A stretch of DNA of 64,000 nucleotides from Microbacterium sp. VKM Ac-2923 (GCF_022815605.1 NZ_JALGRP010000002.1:511646-575645); one strand, 5' to 3'; counted from the first letter of the stretch, positions 31,308-40,221 are shown. A program made the numbers and translations. The notes: generated by a model not told the origin, from the sequence alone.

Positions 31308-33353
31308 TCACGCGGGAACCGCCGCCGGCTGCCAGGTCTTCGCGACGAGGGTGAGCACGTCGTACTGGGCGACCAGCTCGTCGTGCTGATTTCGGATCAC
31401 GGCATCCCACCGCACCTCGCCGTACTCGTCGGTCTCGCGCGGGGTGATCTGCTTCGCCGTCAGCGCGACGCGGATGCGGTCTCCCGGCGACACCGGCGTG
31501 ACGAAGCGGAGGTTCTCCAGGCCCGAGTTCGCAAGCACCGGGCCCGGCGCGGGATCGACGAACAGCCCCGCCGCCCACGACACGAGCAGGTACCCGTGCG
31601 CGACGCGCCCCGGGAAGAAAGGGTTCGCCGCAGCGGATTCCTCGTCCATGTGCGCGTAGAAGGTGTCCCCCGTGAACCGCGCGAACACCTCGATGTCGTC
31701 GAGGGTGACCTCGCGCTCGACCGACTCCACGGCATCCCCGATCCGAAGATCCGAAAGGGGCTTCCGGAAGGGGTGGATGCCGGTGATGTCGGTGTCGGCC
31801 CCCGGATGCCACACCCCGGTCAACGCGGTCAGCATCCGCGGGGAGCCCTGGATCGCGGTCCGCTGCATGTGGTGGAGCACCGAACGGACGCCGCCGAGCT
31901 CCTCGCCGCCGCCCGCGCGGCCGGGACCGCCGTGCACCAGGTGGGGAACCGGCGCGCCGTGACCGGTGGAGGTGCGGGCGTCGTCGCGGTCGAGGAAGAG
32001 CACGCGACCGTTCATCGCGCCCATGCGCGTGAGCAGCTCGGTCGCCACCCCCGGATCGTGCGTCGCGACACTCGTGACGAGCGAGCCGCCTCCCCGGCCC
32101 ACGATCTCGGCCGCTTCCGCGACGTCGGTGTACTCCACGATGCTCGCGACCGGGCCGAACGCCTCGATGTCGTTGACGGCGGGAGTCGCGGCATCCGCGA
32201 AGGCCAGCAGCATCGGCTGGAGGAAGGCGCCGTCGGCGGACACCCCCGGAGGGGCCTCGGCCGACCCGACGACGAAGCGTCCGCCGGCGTCGGTGAGCGC
32301 CCGAACCTGCCGCAGCACCTCGTCGCGTTGGTCCATCGAGACCACGGGCCCCATGGTCACGCCCTCGACCCGCGGGTCGCCGATGACCACGCGCTCATCG
32401 ATCCTGTCGCGGAGCGCGGCGGCCACGGCATCCGTGGTTCCCGCCGGCACGATCGCACGACGGATCGCGGTGCACTTCTGACCCGCCTTGGTGGTCAGCT
32501 CGACAAGGAGCTGCTTGACGTAGGCGTCGAACTCGAGCGTGCCCGGGCCGGCGTCGGGGCCGAGGATCGAGGCGTTGATCGAATCGGTCTCGCTCGTGAA
32601 GCGCACCCCCGGCTTCGCCTGGGCGCGCAGGCGCTCCGCGGTGGAGGCGCTCCCGGTGAAGCCGACGGTGTCACCCACGTCGAGCAGGTCGAAGAGGCCC
32701 GGGATGCCGCCGCTGATCACCTGCAGCGACCCCTCGGGCAGCAGCCCCGTCTCGACCACGATGCGCACCCAGGCCTCGGCGATGTACGCCGTGGGGGTCG
32801 CGGGCTTGACGATCGTGGGCAGGCCCGCGAGGAACGCGGGGGCGAACTTCTCGAGCGCACCCCACATGGGGAAGTTGAAGGCGTTGATCTGCACGGCGAC
32901 GCCCGACAGGCGGGTGTAGACGTGTCGGCCGAGGAAGGAGCCGTCTTTCGACAGCGGCTCGACCGGACCGTCGAGCACGACCGTGCCCGCGGGCAGCTCG
33001 CGACGCGCCTTCGACGAGAGGGTGAAGAGCACGCCGATGCCGCCGTCGATGTCGCTGAGCGAGTCGCGGCGGGTGGAGCCGGAGCGCATCGACAGCGCGT
33101 ACAGCTCTTCGCGGCGCTCGTTCAAGGCGATCGCGAGGTTCTTCAACACCATGGCACGCTGGGGGAAGGTCAGCGCCCCGAGGCTTCCCCGGCCCTCGCG
33201 GCGGGCGTAGGCGACCGCGCCGGCCAGATCGAGCCCGCGGGTGCTGACCCGCACGACCTCCTCGCCCGTGGAGGCGTCGCGCACGACGGCGGCCTCGGGA
33301 TCCTCGGCGGGCGTCCACCACGCGCCGCTCACGTAGCTGGGGAGAAATGTCAT
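31308..33353 (-). CDS. paaZ: Bifunctional oxepin-CoA hydrolase/semialdehyde dehydrogenase PaaZ
   Basis: The 681-residue fusion protein opens the oxepin-CoA ring and oxidises the aldehyde formed. Residues 1-510 are an aldehyde dehydrogenase domain ([20 protein letters not shown]; catalytic Cys in [28 protein letters not shown]). Residues 530-681 are a MaoC-like hotdog hydratase domain ([33 protein letters not shown] with Asp/His). Length is normal. ATG 33353 overlaps the paaH stop by 4 bases. It is the last gene of the paaF-paaH-paaZ unit and ends 102 bases before the paaA start. Confidence 0.95.
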   Translation of the reverse strand: MTFLPSYVSGAWWTPAEDPEAAVVRDASTGEEVVRVSTRGLDLAGAVAYARREGRGSLGALTFPQRAMVLKNLAIALNERREELYALSMRSGSTRRDSLSDIDGGIGVLFTLSSKARRELPAGTVVLDGPVEPLSKDGSFLGRHVYTRLSGVAVQINAFNFPMWGALEKFAPAFLAGLPTIVKPATPTAYIAEAWVRIVVETGLLPEGSLQVISGGIPGLFDLLDVGDTVGFTGSASTAERLRAQAKPGVRFTSETDSINASILGPDAGPGTLEFDAYVKQLLVELTTKAGQKCTAIRRAIVPAGTTDAVAAALRDRIDERVVIGDPRVEGVTMGPVVSMDQRDEVLRQVRALTDAGGRFVVGSAEAPPGVSADGAFLQPMLLAFADAATPAVNDIEAFGPVASIVEYTDVAEAAEIVGRGGGSLVTSVATHDPGVATELLTRMGAMNGRVLFLDRDDARTSTGHGAPVPHLVHGGPGRAGGGEELGGVRSVLHHMQRTAIQGSPRMLTALTGVWHPGADTDITGIHPFRKPLSDLRIGDAVESVEREVTLDDIEVFARFTGDTFYAHMDEESAAANPFFPGRVAHGYLLVSWAAGLFVDPAPGPVLANSGLENLRFVTPVSPGDRIRVALTAKQITPRETDEYGEVRWDAVIRNQHDELVAQYDVLTLVAKTWQPAAVPA

Positions 33354-34480
33354 CCTTCACTCCATTCGTAGAAGCCGCGGCCGGTCTTACGACCCAGGTG
33401 CCCCTCGGCGACGAGCTGCCGCAGCAGCGCCGGCGGGGTGAAGCGCGCGCCGAACGCGCGCTCGAGTTCTTCGGCGATGCCCAGGCGCACGTCGAGACCG
33501 ACCACGTCGGTCGTGCGCAGGGGGCCCATCGGATGCCGATAGCCCAGCTCCATCGCCGTGTCGATGTCGCGCGCCGACGCGACACCCTCCTCGAGCATGC
33601 GGATGGCCTCGAGGCCCAGGGCGACGCCGAGTCGGCTGGAGGCGAAGCCGGGCGCATCGCGCACGACGACGGCGGCCTTGCCGATGGCCTCGACCCACCG
33701 GGTCGCGCTGTCGACTACTCCCGGGTGCGTGCGCGCGCCGGTCACGACCTCGACCAGAGCCGAGGACGGCACGGGGTTGAAGAAGTGCAGGCCGAGGAAC
33801 CGCTCGGGGTGTGCCAGTGATGCGGCGAGCGCGTCGATCGAGATCGAGGAGGTGTTGGATGCCACGACCGCGTCCTCGTCGACGACCTCCTCGATCCGCC
33901 GGAGGGCGTCGAGCTTGAGGGCGCGATCCTCGGGGACGGCCTCGACGACGAGCCCGGCACCCGCGAAGGCGGCGAGGTCGGTGCCGAGGGCGAGGGTGTC
34001 GGCATCCGGGACCGTGCCGCCTCGCGCCGCGGAGCGGCCGAGAGCCGTCTCGACGCGGGAGCGCGCCTGGGCGGCGGCCCCGGCGTCGCGCTCGACGACG
34101 TGCACGCGGACACCGGCGAGCAGGAAGGCGTGCGCGATGCCGGCGCCCATTCGCCCGCCGCCGAGGACGCCGACCACGGCGGGAAGAGATGCCGGAGCCG
34201 GCGCATCCGCGACGCCGCTCGCGTCGGGGATGGGTGCCGCAGCCGAGGTGCCCGTGACGTCGCGAGCCGCCGCGGAGTCGGAGCGGGGAGGGCGAGCCGG
34301 GGCGCCGTGGAGGGATGCCGAAGCCATGGCATCCATGACCTCGCGAGCCGCCGCGGAGTCGGAGCGGGGAAGGCGAGCCGGGGCGCCGTGGAGGGATGCC
34401 GAAGCCATGGCATCCATGACCTCGCGAGCCGCCGCGGAGTCGGAGCGGGGAAGGCGAGCCGGGGCGCCGTGGTGGGTCAT
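33350..34480 (-). CDS. paaH: 3-hydroxyacyl-CoA dehydrogenase with repetitive N-terminal extension (PaaH)
   Basis: The 376-residue protein oxidises 3-hydroxyadipyl-CoA with NAD. The enzyme proper begins at about residue 95 with VVGVLGGGRMGAGIAHAFL (Rossmann GxGxxG), followed by ASNTSSISIDALAASLAHP, RFLGLHFFNPVP and the C-terminal domain GLEAIRMLEEGVA through VAEGHLGRKTGRGFYEWSE. The first 90 residues are an extra Ala/Ser/Arg-rich stretch made of 27-residue repeats. ATG 34480 overlaps the stop of the hydratase gene (ATGA), but ATG codons inside the repeats could also serve as starts. Confidence 0.92.
   Translation of the reverse strand: MTHHGAPARLPRSDSAAAREVMDAMASASLHGAPARLPRSDSAAAREVMDAMASASLHGAPARPPRSDSAAARDVTGTSAAAPIPDASGVADAPAPASLPAVVGVLGGGRMGAGIAHAFLLAGVRVHVVERDAGAAAQARSRVETALGRSAARGGTVPDADTLALGTDLAAFAGAGLVVEAVPEDRALKLDALRRIEEVVDEDAVVASNTSSISIDALAASLAHPERFLGLHFFNPVPSSALVEVVTGARTHPGVVDSATRWVEAIGKAAVVVRDAPGFASSRLGVALGLEAIRMLEEGVASARDIDTAMELGYRHPMGPLRTTDVVGLDVRLGIAEELERAFGARFTPPALLRQLVAEGHLGRKTGRGFYEWSEG
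34261..34471. repeat. 81-bp tandem repeat in the 5' end of paaH
   Basis: Copies start at 34261, 34342 and 34423 (the third is cut after about 49 bp). Copies one and two differ at a single base. Since 81 is a multiple of 3, each copy adds 27 residues in frame, and each full copy carries in-frame ATG codons. Confidence 0.92.
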
Positions 34481-35439
34481 CGCTTCTTCCTCTCGAGGAA
34501 CGCGGTCATGCGGGCGCGCTTGTCGGCGCTGTCGAACAGCTCGGCCTGCATCTCACCGTCCACCTCGGGATGCGCGGCGCGGGGGGCGAGCAGGACGCGC
34601 TTGGTGAGGATGGTGGCGCGGGCGGAGTTCTGCGCGATCCGGTCGACGATCCGGTGTGCGGCGTCGAGCAGGGCGTCAGGTTCGTGCACGCTCGACAGCA
34701 GCCCCCAGGCCAGCGCCTCGTCGGCGTCGATCACGCGCGTCGTCAGCAGCAGTTCGCTCGCGCGGGCGTGGCCCACGATCTCGGGCAGGCGCCACGCGGC
34801 GCCGGCCGCGGCGATGATGCCGAGGCCCGGTTCGGGGTTGCCGAAGCGCGCCCGGGGCGTGCCGAGACGGATGTCTGCGGCGTACGCGAGCTCGGCTCCC
34901 CCACCGAGGGCGAACCCGTCGACGGCGGCGATGACGGGCATCGGCAGGTGTCGGATGCGGTCGAAGGCGGTGGCGTTGATGCCCCGGCGCGCGTCGTCGG
35001 CCGTGCGCTCACGCAGCTGCGCGATGTCGGCGCCCGAGGCGAAGATTCCTCCCGCGCCGGTGAGGATCAGCGTGCGCGGGTGCCGCTCGAGCTCGGCGCA
35101 GAGCGTGTGCAGCTCGTCGATCATGGTCTGGTCGATCGCGTTGCGGCGGTCGGGGCGATCGAGGGTGGCGACGACGCGGTCGTCGCGCGCGTCGACGCGG
35201 AGGCGGGGGGCGTCGCCCGCATGGCGCGTCACGCCGGGGACGGGGGTGGGGTGCGCTTCGCGCGTCGCGCCGGGGACGGGGGCGTCGCCCGCTTCGCGCG
35301 TCGCGCGGGGGCCGAAGGTGGGGTCCGCTTCGCGCGGCACGTCGCTGTTGGGGGCGGGGTGCGTCCACGCATCGGCCGCGCGCCCCGCGGGCGGATCGAG
35401 CTCTTCAGCGGGCGGTCTGCCGTGCGGCGCCTCAGCCAT
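34477..35439 (-). CDS. paaF: Enoyl-CoA hydratase (PaaF-type) with long disordered N-terminus
   Basis: About 320 residues. The crotonase domain starts near residue 75: RVVATLDRPDRRNAIDQTMI, LILTGAGGIFASGADIAQL, DGFALGGGAELAYAADIRL, and FGNPEPGLGIIAAAGAAWRL with the Glu-Pro-Glu catalytic region. The preceding 75 residues are Pro/Arg/Asp-rich and carry degenerate repeats of about 16 residues (REAxPxxxPxxTRxAGDAP). It probably hydrates 2,3-dehydroadipyl-CoA. I prefer ATG 35439 (GGAG upstream) over 35538, which would leave almost no leader after the operator at 35553-35569. Confidence 0.85.
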   Translation of the reverse strand: MAEAPHGRPPAEELDPPAGRAADAWTHPAPNSDVPREADPTFGPRATREAGDAPVPGATREAHPTPVPGVTRHAGDAPRLRVDARDDRVVATLDRPDRRNAIDQTMIDELHTLCAELERHPRTLILTGAGGIFASGADIAQLRERTADDARRGINATAFDRIRHLPMPVIAAVDGFALGGGAELAYAADIRLGTPRARFGNPEPGLGIIAAAGAAWRLPEIVGHARASELLLTTRVIDADEALAWGLLSSVHEPDALLDAAHRIVDRIAQNSARATILTKRVLLAPRAAHPEVDGEMQAELFDSADKRARMTAFLERKKR

Positions 35440-35552
35440 CGACGCGCTCCGCGACAGAGAGACGCGCACACTCGAGGGGAAGCGTGAGCGACATCGCCAT
35501 CCTCTCCCCCGCTGGTTCCGCGGGGTCGTCCGCCTCATCCGCGAGGTTTTTC

Positions 35553-35569
35553 GACCGATCGTTCAGTAA
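35553..35569. promoter_or_regulatory. Second copy of the PaaR-type operator, upstream of paaF
   Basis: The 17 bases are identical to those at 31223-31239. On the minus strand a possible -10 (CATGAT) lies just before the operator, as at paaA. It links the two paa transcription units to one regulator. Confidence 0.8.
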
Positions 35570-35763
35570 TCATGTCAGACGGCAGAGCGTGCGGCAACGG
35601 TGCGCCGCCGCCGCGTCGGACTCGCGAGGGCCTGGCTCACGCAGTCGCCGCCAGCGACTGGCTAGCGGTGTCCGCTACGCCACGAAGCGCGACGCGGCGG
35701 CACCGGGACGCGAATCTCTGTCACATGAACCGCGCGAATGCGAGTAGAAGGAGCGGGACAGCG

Positions 35764-35943
35764 ATGCCGACCCAGGCCGAAACCATCGATGAAATGGCGC
35801 CGAAACCGGTCACCACTATCAGCGACTACGAGCGTGCCCTACTCACAAACGAATGGCTCGTTGCAGTTCTCGAGCGAGGCCGCGACCAGATCGAGGACGG
35901 ACGGGGCCGCGTCTTCACCGGACGTCGCAGCTCTCGATCTTGA
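35764..35943 (+). CDS. Small hypothetical protein, 59 aa
   Basis: The frame starts at ATG 35764 with AAGGAG 10 bases upstream and encodes a short helical protein (TISDYERALLTNEWLVAVLERGRDQI) with a basic tail ending RRSSRS. No family is recognised. It may be a truncated remnant, since the following 500 bases are degenerate. Confidence 0.4.
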   Translation: MPTQAETIDEMAPKPVTTISDYERALLTNEWLVAVLERGRDQIEDGRGRVFTGRRSSRS

Positions 35944-36135
35944 GCAACCCGGGGGGCCTCGGATTCCATAATGGAGCCGAGGCCCTTTGCCATGATGCGG
36001 GGCCTCCGGTGGTGTGTAGATCGGCGGCGGAAGGTGGTTGAGGTACAGCATGGCTTCGGGACGCGATCGAGGAGTGGATTACTCCACACAGTGCGCTGTC
36101 TGCCTCGTCGTCGACGGAGTGTCGAGAACAAGCTC

Positions 36136-36351
36136 ATGTACGAGCGCCCTCAGATGCAGCTCCAGGATCGACCTCTCACGCCCGCGGAACGTGCGCGTGC
36201 GATGCGATTTTCCACTGACGCTTAACTCACGGCTGAGGCGAAGTAGATCGTCGACGACATGAAGAACGAGGGTCGAATCGGTAAGAACACGGAGCTCGGT
36301 GAAGTCCTCATCGCGGGGACCGCCGCTGCCGCTCTTGAGACGAAACTCTGA
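36136..36351 (+). pseudogene. Small gene interrupted by two in-frame stop codons
   Basis: One frame reads plausible protein across two stops: MYERPQMQLQDRPLTPAERA.. to ..FSTDA, TAA (36223-36225), LTAEAK, TAG (36244-36246), then IVDDMKNEGRIGKNTELGEV to a TGA at 36349-36351. The coherence on both sides of the stops suggests a decayed 70-aa gene. The rest of 35944-36437 holds nothing else I can support. Confidence 0.5.
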
Positions 36352-36437
36352 CCGCACAGGCTTTCCTCGGTTCATTCTCCTCGGCACGGATCTGCGCCCC
36401 ATATTCGGCGGGCACAATCAGAGCGGAGTTGCGGGTA

Positions 36438-36956
36438 CTAAATTTCGATTCGATCCTCGCGTTTGAGGGCTTTTTTCGCTCTCCCGCGGATGTATTTGCC
36501 CTTCTGGAGGTCGCGAGTCCATACGGCCCCGTGAGTGTCCGAAAACTGGAGCCAAACCCCACGTACACCCATTCCGGCCGCCAGCACGAGCCCGCCGACG
36601 CGTGTGTGTCCGGGAGGGATGACATGCTCACCGTTTTCACCGCGCAACTGTGTCTTCCACAGCCGATCCCCGACGTAATCGACGACCAGCATCGCGTAGG
36701 GGATCGGCTGAGATCCCGCGTTGTAAACGTGCACGGTGGCCGCAGGTTTCCCTTCGATCGGCTCTATCCACGAGATGAGCTCGTTCGCCTGCCGAAGTCG
36801 TTCTCGTTGCCGCTCACGACGTAGTAGTTCGAGCCCCAGCAGCAGAGCGCCTACCGTGCCGATTGCCGCAAACCAATCCGCAGCGCTTCCCCACTGCCAT
36901 GAGTCGTAACCGAAGAAAGCGGCGACACTGTCCCACCAACCAGCCCACCATTCCAT
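36438..36956 (-). CDS. Membrane-anchored hypothetical protein, 172 aa
   Basis: A tryptophan-rich start (MEWWAGWWDSVAAFFGY) is followed by one membrane helix (DWFAAIGTVGALLLGLELL) and a charged coiled coil (RRERQRERLRQANELI). The remaining 110 residues form a beta-rich domain (AATVHVYNAGSQPIPYAMLVV, VRGVWLQFSDTHGAVWTRD). This plan is common among actinobacterial proteins of unknown function. It may belong with the HEPN-like genes upstream on the same strand, 133 bases away. Confidence 0.75.
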   Translation of the reverse strand: MEWWAGWWDSVAAFFGYDSWQWGSAADWFAAIGTVGALLLGLELLRRERQRERLRQANELISWIEPIEGKPAATVHVYNAGSQPIPYAMLVVDYVGDRLWKTQLRGENGEHVIPPGHTRVGGLVLAAGMGVRGVWLQFSDTHGAVWTRDLQKGKYIRGRAKKALKREDRIEI

Positions 36957-37089
36957 GTGGCAGACACTAGATCATTGCGCGCGCAAGGGCCGAGAGTGTG
37001 CATCGCGGTTCGAGCGAATGGCCTGCTGCCGCTCGAGGGTGGGAGCCGTGGCGGCTCGGTGAAGTGAAACCTTTTCGTACTTCGCCGCC

Positions 37090-37902
37090 CTACGGCTGAA
37101 GCAGTGGGAGTTGAGCGCTCGCCCATCTCACGATCGACTCATGCCGTTCCCTGGGCGTTCTTATTGCTTGAGTCAACAGATTTCGTGTCCTCTGAACTGT
37201 GGCCGTCGCATTCCCATGACTGAACCACAGGAACAGCGGGTGGAGCGCAACCTGGAAATAATCGTTCATGCCGGGAGTCACGAACTCGCTTTTCACATGC
37301 ACCGCTTGGTTGCGCAGATGAAAAATCTGCTTCAAATCGGTACGCGCGGCGCAAAGGTCCGCACTACTTAGCTGAAATGCCCGCCCCCAGGCCTCCGCGA
37401 CCTTCTTGTGCTGGGGGGTCCGTTGGTCCTTACGTGGTTCAGGTGGCCGCACAGCCGGCTCGGTGTCTAGGAGTGATGCCGTGAACGCCTCGAGTGTGAA
37501 TGCTGCCGCGGAAATTGCAGTCATGGCGTGACGCAGCTCGTCTACGAGGTCGGCATCGAACCTTTTCCTGTCGTCCGGCCCCGGGTTCGTGAACCGCGCT
37601 GCTGAGCTGCTCGCGGCGGACTCCTCGGCGAGTCTGAGCCACATAGGCCAAAGCTCGATCCGTACCTCCCAGCCATCGACAGTCAGTTCTCCGTTCGCAG
37701 TGCGTGTCATGCCTGTCATGCGAACCTGGCCTGGCAAGGGCATATGTAGGCCACGAAACGCGGGCGCTTCAGGGGTATCGGCCGGCACGCTGGAACGATA
37801 CCGGCCAGACGGCGCGAAGGTGAGATCTCCCGTCAGACCCACCGCCTGAGAAGGACCTGGGTAGCGCCACCGTGGAGCGTCGTTGGCGAATCGGCCGCAC
37901 AT
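37090..37902 (-). CDS. Hypothetical protein with HEPN-like R-x4-H motif
   Basis: The 270-residue protein has a beta-rich N-terminal region (LTVDGWEVRIELWPMWLRL) and a helical C-terminal half (about 125-245) containing LKQIFHLRNQAVHVKSEF. RNQAVH fits the R-x4-6-H signature of HEPN ribonucleases, placed as usual after a run of helices. HEPN proteins are common RNA-cleaving toxins and phage-defence effectors. The first 70 bases overlap the end of the next gene upstream, so the true start may be internal. Function is inferred from the motif alone. Confidence 0.65.
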   Translation of the reverse strand: MCGRFANDAPRWRYPGPSQAVGLTGDLTFAPSGRYRSSVPADTPEAPAFRGLHMPLPGQVRMTGMTRTANGELTVDGWEVRIELWPMWLRLAEESAASSSAARFTNPGPDDRKRFDADLVDELRHAMTAISAAAFTLEAFTASLLDTEPAVRPPEPRKDQRTPQHKKVAEAWGRAFQLSSADLCAARTDLKQIFHLRNQAVHVKSEFVTPGMNDYFQVALHPLFLWFSHGNATATVQRTRNLLTQAIRTPRERHESIVRWASAQLPLLQP

Positions 37903-38425
37903 GCGACCCTACGAAGCGGTGGACGGCACCACGGGGAGACGCTCCGACGGTCTTTCGAGAATGTAACGCCGGCTCGCTGCTCTACCTCTTGAATGACGTC
38001 TGCTGTGTCCACATCGCCTCGCGCCCACAACGTGAGAACGAGCATAGCCTCACCAACCAATTCTTCGATTCCGGGGCGGGGACGCTGAACCATCACGAAG
38101 ATCGCCATCAGCACGTCAAGGATTGGCTGTTCGTCTGGGGTCAGTCGGACGGTGAGTCCGTTGAGAGCTGTCGCGAACCGCGCTTGCGCAGCTCCCCGCG
38201 CACCGGGGTCGGCCTCGATGACTGCTCTGGACCCGCCTGCCTGGCGGTATTCGAGGAGAGCAGTGAGAGAGGCCATGAGCCACTGCCTGCGCTCCGCTGC
38301 AATTTGACTGCGCGTCACCCTGCGCCTATCCAGTTCGTCGCGAATCCAGGGCACAACACCGAGGCCACGAGGGAGGTCACGGCACCGACGATGACGCTAA
38401 TGAGGCCGGTCGTTGCGCTATCCAC
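37833..38425 (-). pseudogene. Membrane-anchored protein, apparent single-base frameshift
   Basis: From GTG 38425 one frame gives VDSATTGLISVIVGAVTSLVASVL, a membrane helix, and then hits a stop after about 35 codons. At 38352-38358 the neighbouring frame takes over with PWIRDELDRRRVTRSQIAAERR and runs 170 residues to 37833. Adding one base in the TTGTG of the minus strand would join the helix directly to PWIRDELDRRR, the usual pattern of a signal-anchor plus cytoplasmic domain. The product is not recognised. Either the gene is broken or the sequence has an error here; the downstream frame could also start at GTG 38354. Confidence 0.5.
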
Positions 38426-38662
38426 GCCGTGACCGTAGCGGCCTTTCGGCACCGCAGGGCTTGCAGCCCCTGCTACTCAGGCTGGGGGGAGTGGCGGGGC
38501 AGCGGTGGAGGTCGTGCCCGCTCGCCGTGTTCGAGTCTGGCAAGTCATGAACGACCGTTCGTGGGAGACTCCGAAACGGCCCGCCCCCACCGGCGCATCC
38601 CGTCTCATAACTCGTGTCGGCAATCTCTCAAACAGAGGCGGCGTTCGCGTTGCGCTGTGCGC

Positions 38663-38722
38663 GTGGCCACGATCGGGTACGCGCGCGTCTCCGTACGCGA
38701 GCAGAACCCTGGTCGCGGGGTG
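38663..38722 (+). pseudogene. Fragment of a resolvase/invertase N-terminus
   Basis: The frame reads VATIGYARVSVREQNPGRG, matching the start of resolvase-family serine recombinases (IGYARVST-x-EQN) including the catalytic serine. Nothing recognisable follows in any frame, and the tail overlaps the end of the convergent HEPN-like gene. It is the remnant of a recombinase of the island. Confidence 0.6.
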
Positions 38723-38747
38723 TCGCGGCATCGGCGCCACGCCCGGC

Positions 38748-39707
38748 TCAGCCAGGATCTCGAGTCGCGCCGTATCGGCGCATGATCAAGTCGCGTACGA
38801 GAGTGCCTAACTCATTCGTCACCGCGGCGACGTCCTGATGGGTCGGAGCGTCATCGGCGTGCGTAAGCCGGCTTCTCATGTCATAGATCCGTCTGTAGAA
38901 GTCCGGGGCGGACTTACCGTCGTAGAGCCTGCCTGACAACGTGGACAGCAGGCGACGGTGTGCCAACCCAACACCCTCCCTCCTCACCAACCTGCCGAGA
39001 AGTGAATCTTTGACCGCTGGTTCGACATCCATCGTCTTGACCTTGGATCGCAGATCGTTGAGCGCTGCCAGTTCTTCGCCCTCGATCGGCCGTTGCTCAG
39101 CGAGTGCTTCCACGGCGTTGACGAGCGTGAGGAATCGTGAGTCCCCAGAGGGCATCAGGCCTGCAGCGGTCCAAAGGTCGAACGCCAGATCGGCTGCTTT
39201 GTCAGCTCGTGCGAACTCCATTGCGGGCGCGAACTCATCGGCCAGAGCCGAAGCACCTTTGACGGCAACGCCGGTCGCAGACCCACGCATAACGAGCCAG
39301 AACTCGTCGGACGGATGCACGACCACTCCCGGGTTCTCGTTCGTGATCACCGGGCGTGGGGGATGGGAGCCGTCCGCTTCCCACTGAGTGTCACCAGCGG
39401 CCTGCATGAGTGCCAGAGCCTCCTCTGACGACTGGCCCATGAATTTGCGTGCGTGGAAGTCAGCGGGGCTGTGAGTCTTGATGAGACTGATTCGGAGCGC
39501 GGCGAAGGCGCGTTCGCCCGCCTGCTGCGCTGCGTTGTATGTGTCGTACTCGGTACCGCGGAGAACGAAGTGAGTAGCTGTTCGCAGGGGGCCGTTCGCA
39601 TCGATCCAGAGTTCTTCAGATCCATGCGTCATCAAGGTCAGTTGATCTTCGTCAACATCCCAACCGGACCCGATAAGGGCGAAGCGCACGAGGAACGAGT
39701 AACCCAC
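38748..39707 (-). CDS. HEPN-domain protein, ApeA-like
   Basis: The 319-residue soluble protein has a beta-rich N-terminal half (YSFLVRFALIGSGWDV, LTLMTHGSEELWID) and a helical C-terminal half. The latter ends with FYRRIYDMRSRLTHADDAP, in which R-SRLT-H is the HEPN R-x4-H motif in the YxxRSxxxH form seen in ApeA-type abortive-infection proteins. RFLTLVNAVEALAEQRPIEG before it is a typical HEPN helix. It probably cleaves or binds RNA. ApeA assignment is from recall. Confidence 0.7.
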   Translation of the reverse strand: MGYSFLVRFALIGSGWDVDEDQLTLMTHGSEELWIDANGPLRTATHFVLRGTEYDTYNAAQQAGERAFAALRISLIKTHSPADFHARKFMGQSSEEALALMQAAGDTQWEADGSHPPRPVITNENPGVVVHPSDEFWLVMRGSATGVAVKGASALADEFAPAMEFARADKAADLAFDLWTAAGLMPSGDSRFLTLVNAVEALAEQRPIEGEELAALNDLRSKVKTMDVEPAVKDSLLGRLVRREGVGLAHRRLLSTLSGRLYDGKSAPDFYRRIYDMRSRLTHADDAPTHQDVAAVTNELGTLVRDLIMRRYGATRDPG

Positions 39708-40134
39708 ATGTGCAAGCTACCGGTGAGGCCCCAAGATCCGGAGGTTCGTCGTGTTGCAAGCCCCGTGAGAGCAGTGTCCGAATGAGGATCGCTCACCGCG
39801 ACAGGACGAAGCCTCCATCACGTCGCAGGCCACCCGCGTCATTCCTGGCGAGCGAGCCGTCCCGTATCGGCGTCCGATCGGACGTACCGGAAACGGCTCC
39901 CTGTCCGGTCACCCCGTACGCCCAAGCGCCAGGATGAACAATCCGCCACCGAGTCGGTCCCACCACCGCTGTCGCCGCCTCCGCGTACCCGACGGCCAGC
40001 CGCTCGACACCGCGAGTACGGCTCGGGCGCTCGTCGCCCGGAGACTGCGACACCTCGGCGCTGCCGCTCCGGACATGTGGCTCGCTTCCGGCCTGTACCC
40101 GGCGCGAACACCGCCCGACGCCGGCAAAAAAATG
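39708..40134. other. Intergenic stretch before tRNA-Arg
   Basis: I see no supportable gene in these 427 bases. Short frames on both strands lack ribosome sites and recognisable products. An A7 run (40126-40132) just below the tRNA 3' end, a T7 tract on the tRNA strand, may be its terminator. The stretch may contain the remnant attachment junction. Confidence 0.4.
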
Positions 40135-40207
40135 TGCCCCCGACAGGATTCGAACCTGCGACGCCCGCGTTAGGAGTGCGGCGCTCTATCCCCTGAGCTA
40201 CGAAGGC
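40135..40207 (-). tRNA. tRNA-Arg (anticodon CCT)
   Basis: On the minus strand the acceptor GCCTTCG pairs with CGGGGGC (two G-U pairs), the anticodon loop is CTCCTAA with anticodon CCT, and the T arm is GCAGGTTCGAATCCTGT. The discriminator is A and no CCA is encoded, in contrast to the tRNA-Ala at 12882. Its 3' end marks the edge of the 35.6-40.1 kb island. Confidence 0.94.
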
Positions 40208-40221
40208 GGGATGCCACCAGC

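Larger units (their letters stand above)
35570..40134. mobile_element. Degraded genomic island at the 3' end of tRNA-Arg
   Basis: Between the paa cluster and the 3' end of tRNA-Arg(CCT) the genes change character: lower GC, hypothetical products, HEPN-like proteins, a resolvase fragment and a pseudogene. The position next to a tRNA 3' end is the usual insertion point of islands. No intact integrase and no repeat of the tRNA end were found, so the element looks old and immobile. Confidence 0.45.

Noticed and set aside
39793..40053. 86-aa minus-strand frame before tRNA-Arg
   Set aside because: No ribosome site, no recognisable product, and composition typical of chance frames in GC-rich DNA.
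12885..40207. Composite element between the two tRNA genes
   Set aside because: The two tRNAs differ, no shared repeat was seen, and the intervening 22 kb is ordinary chromosomal metabolism (galU, mscL, paa).
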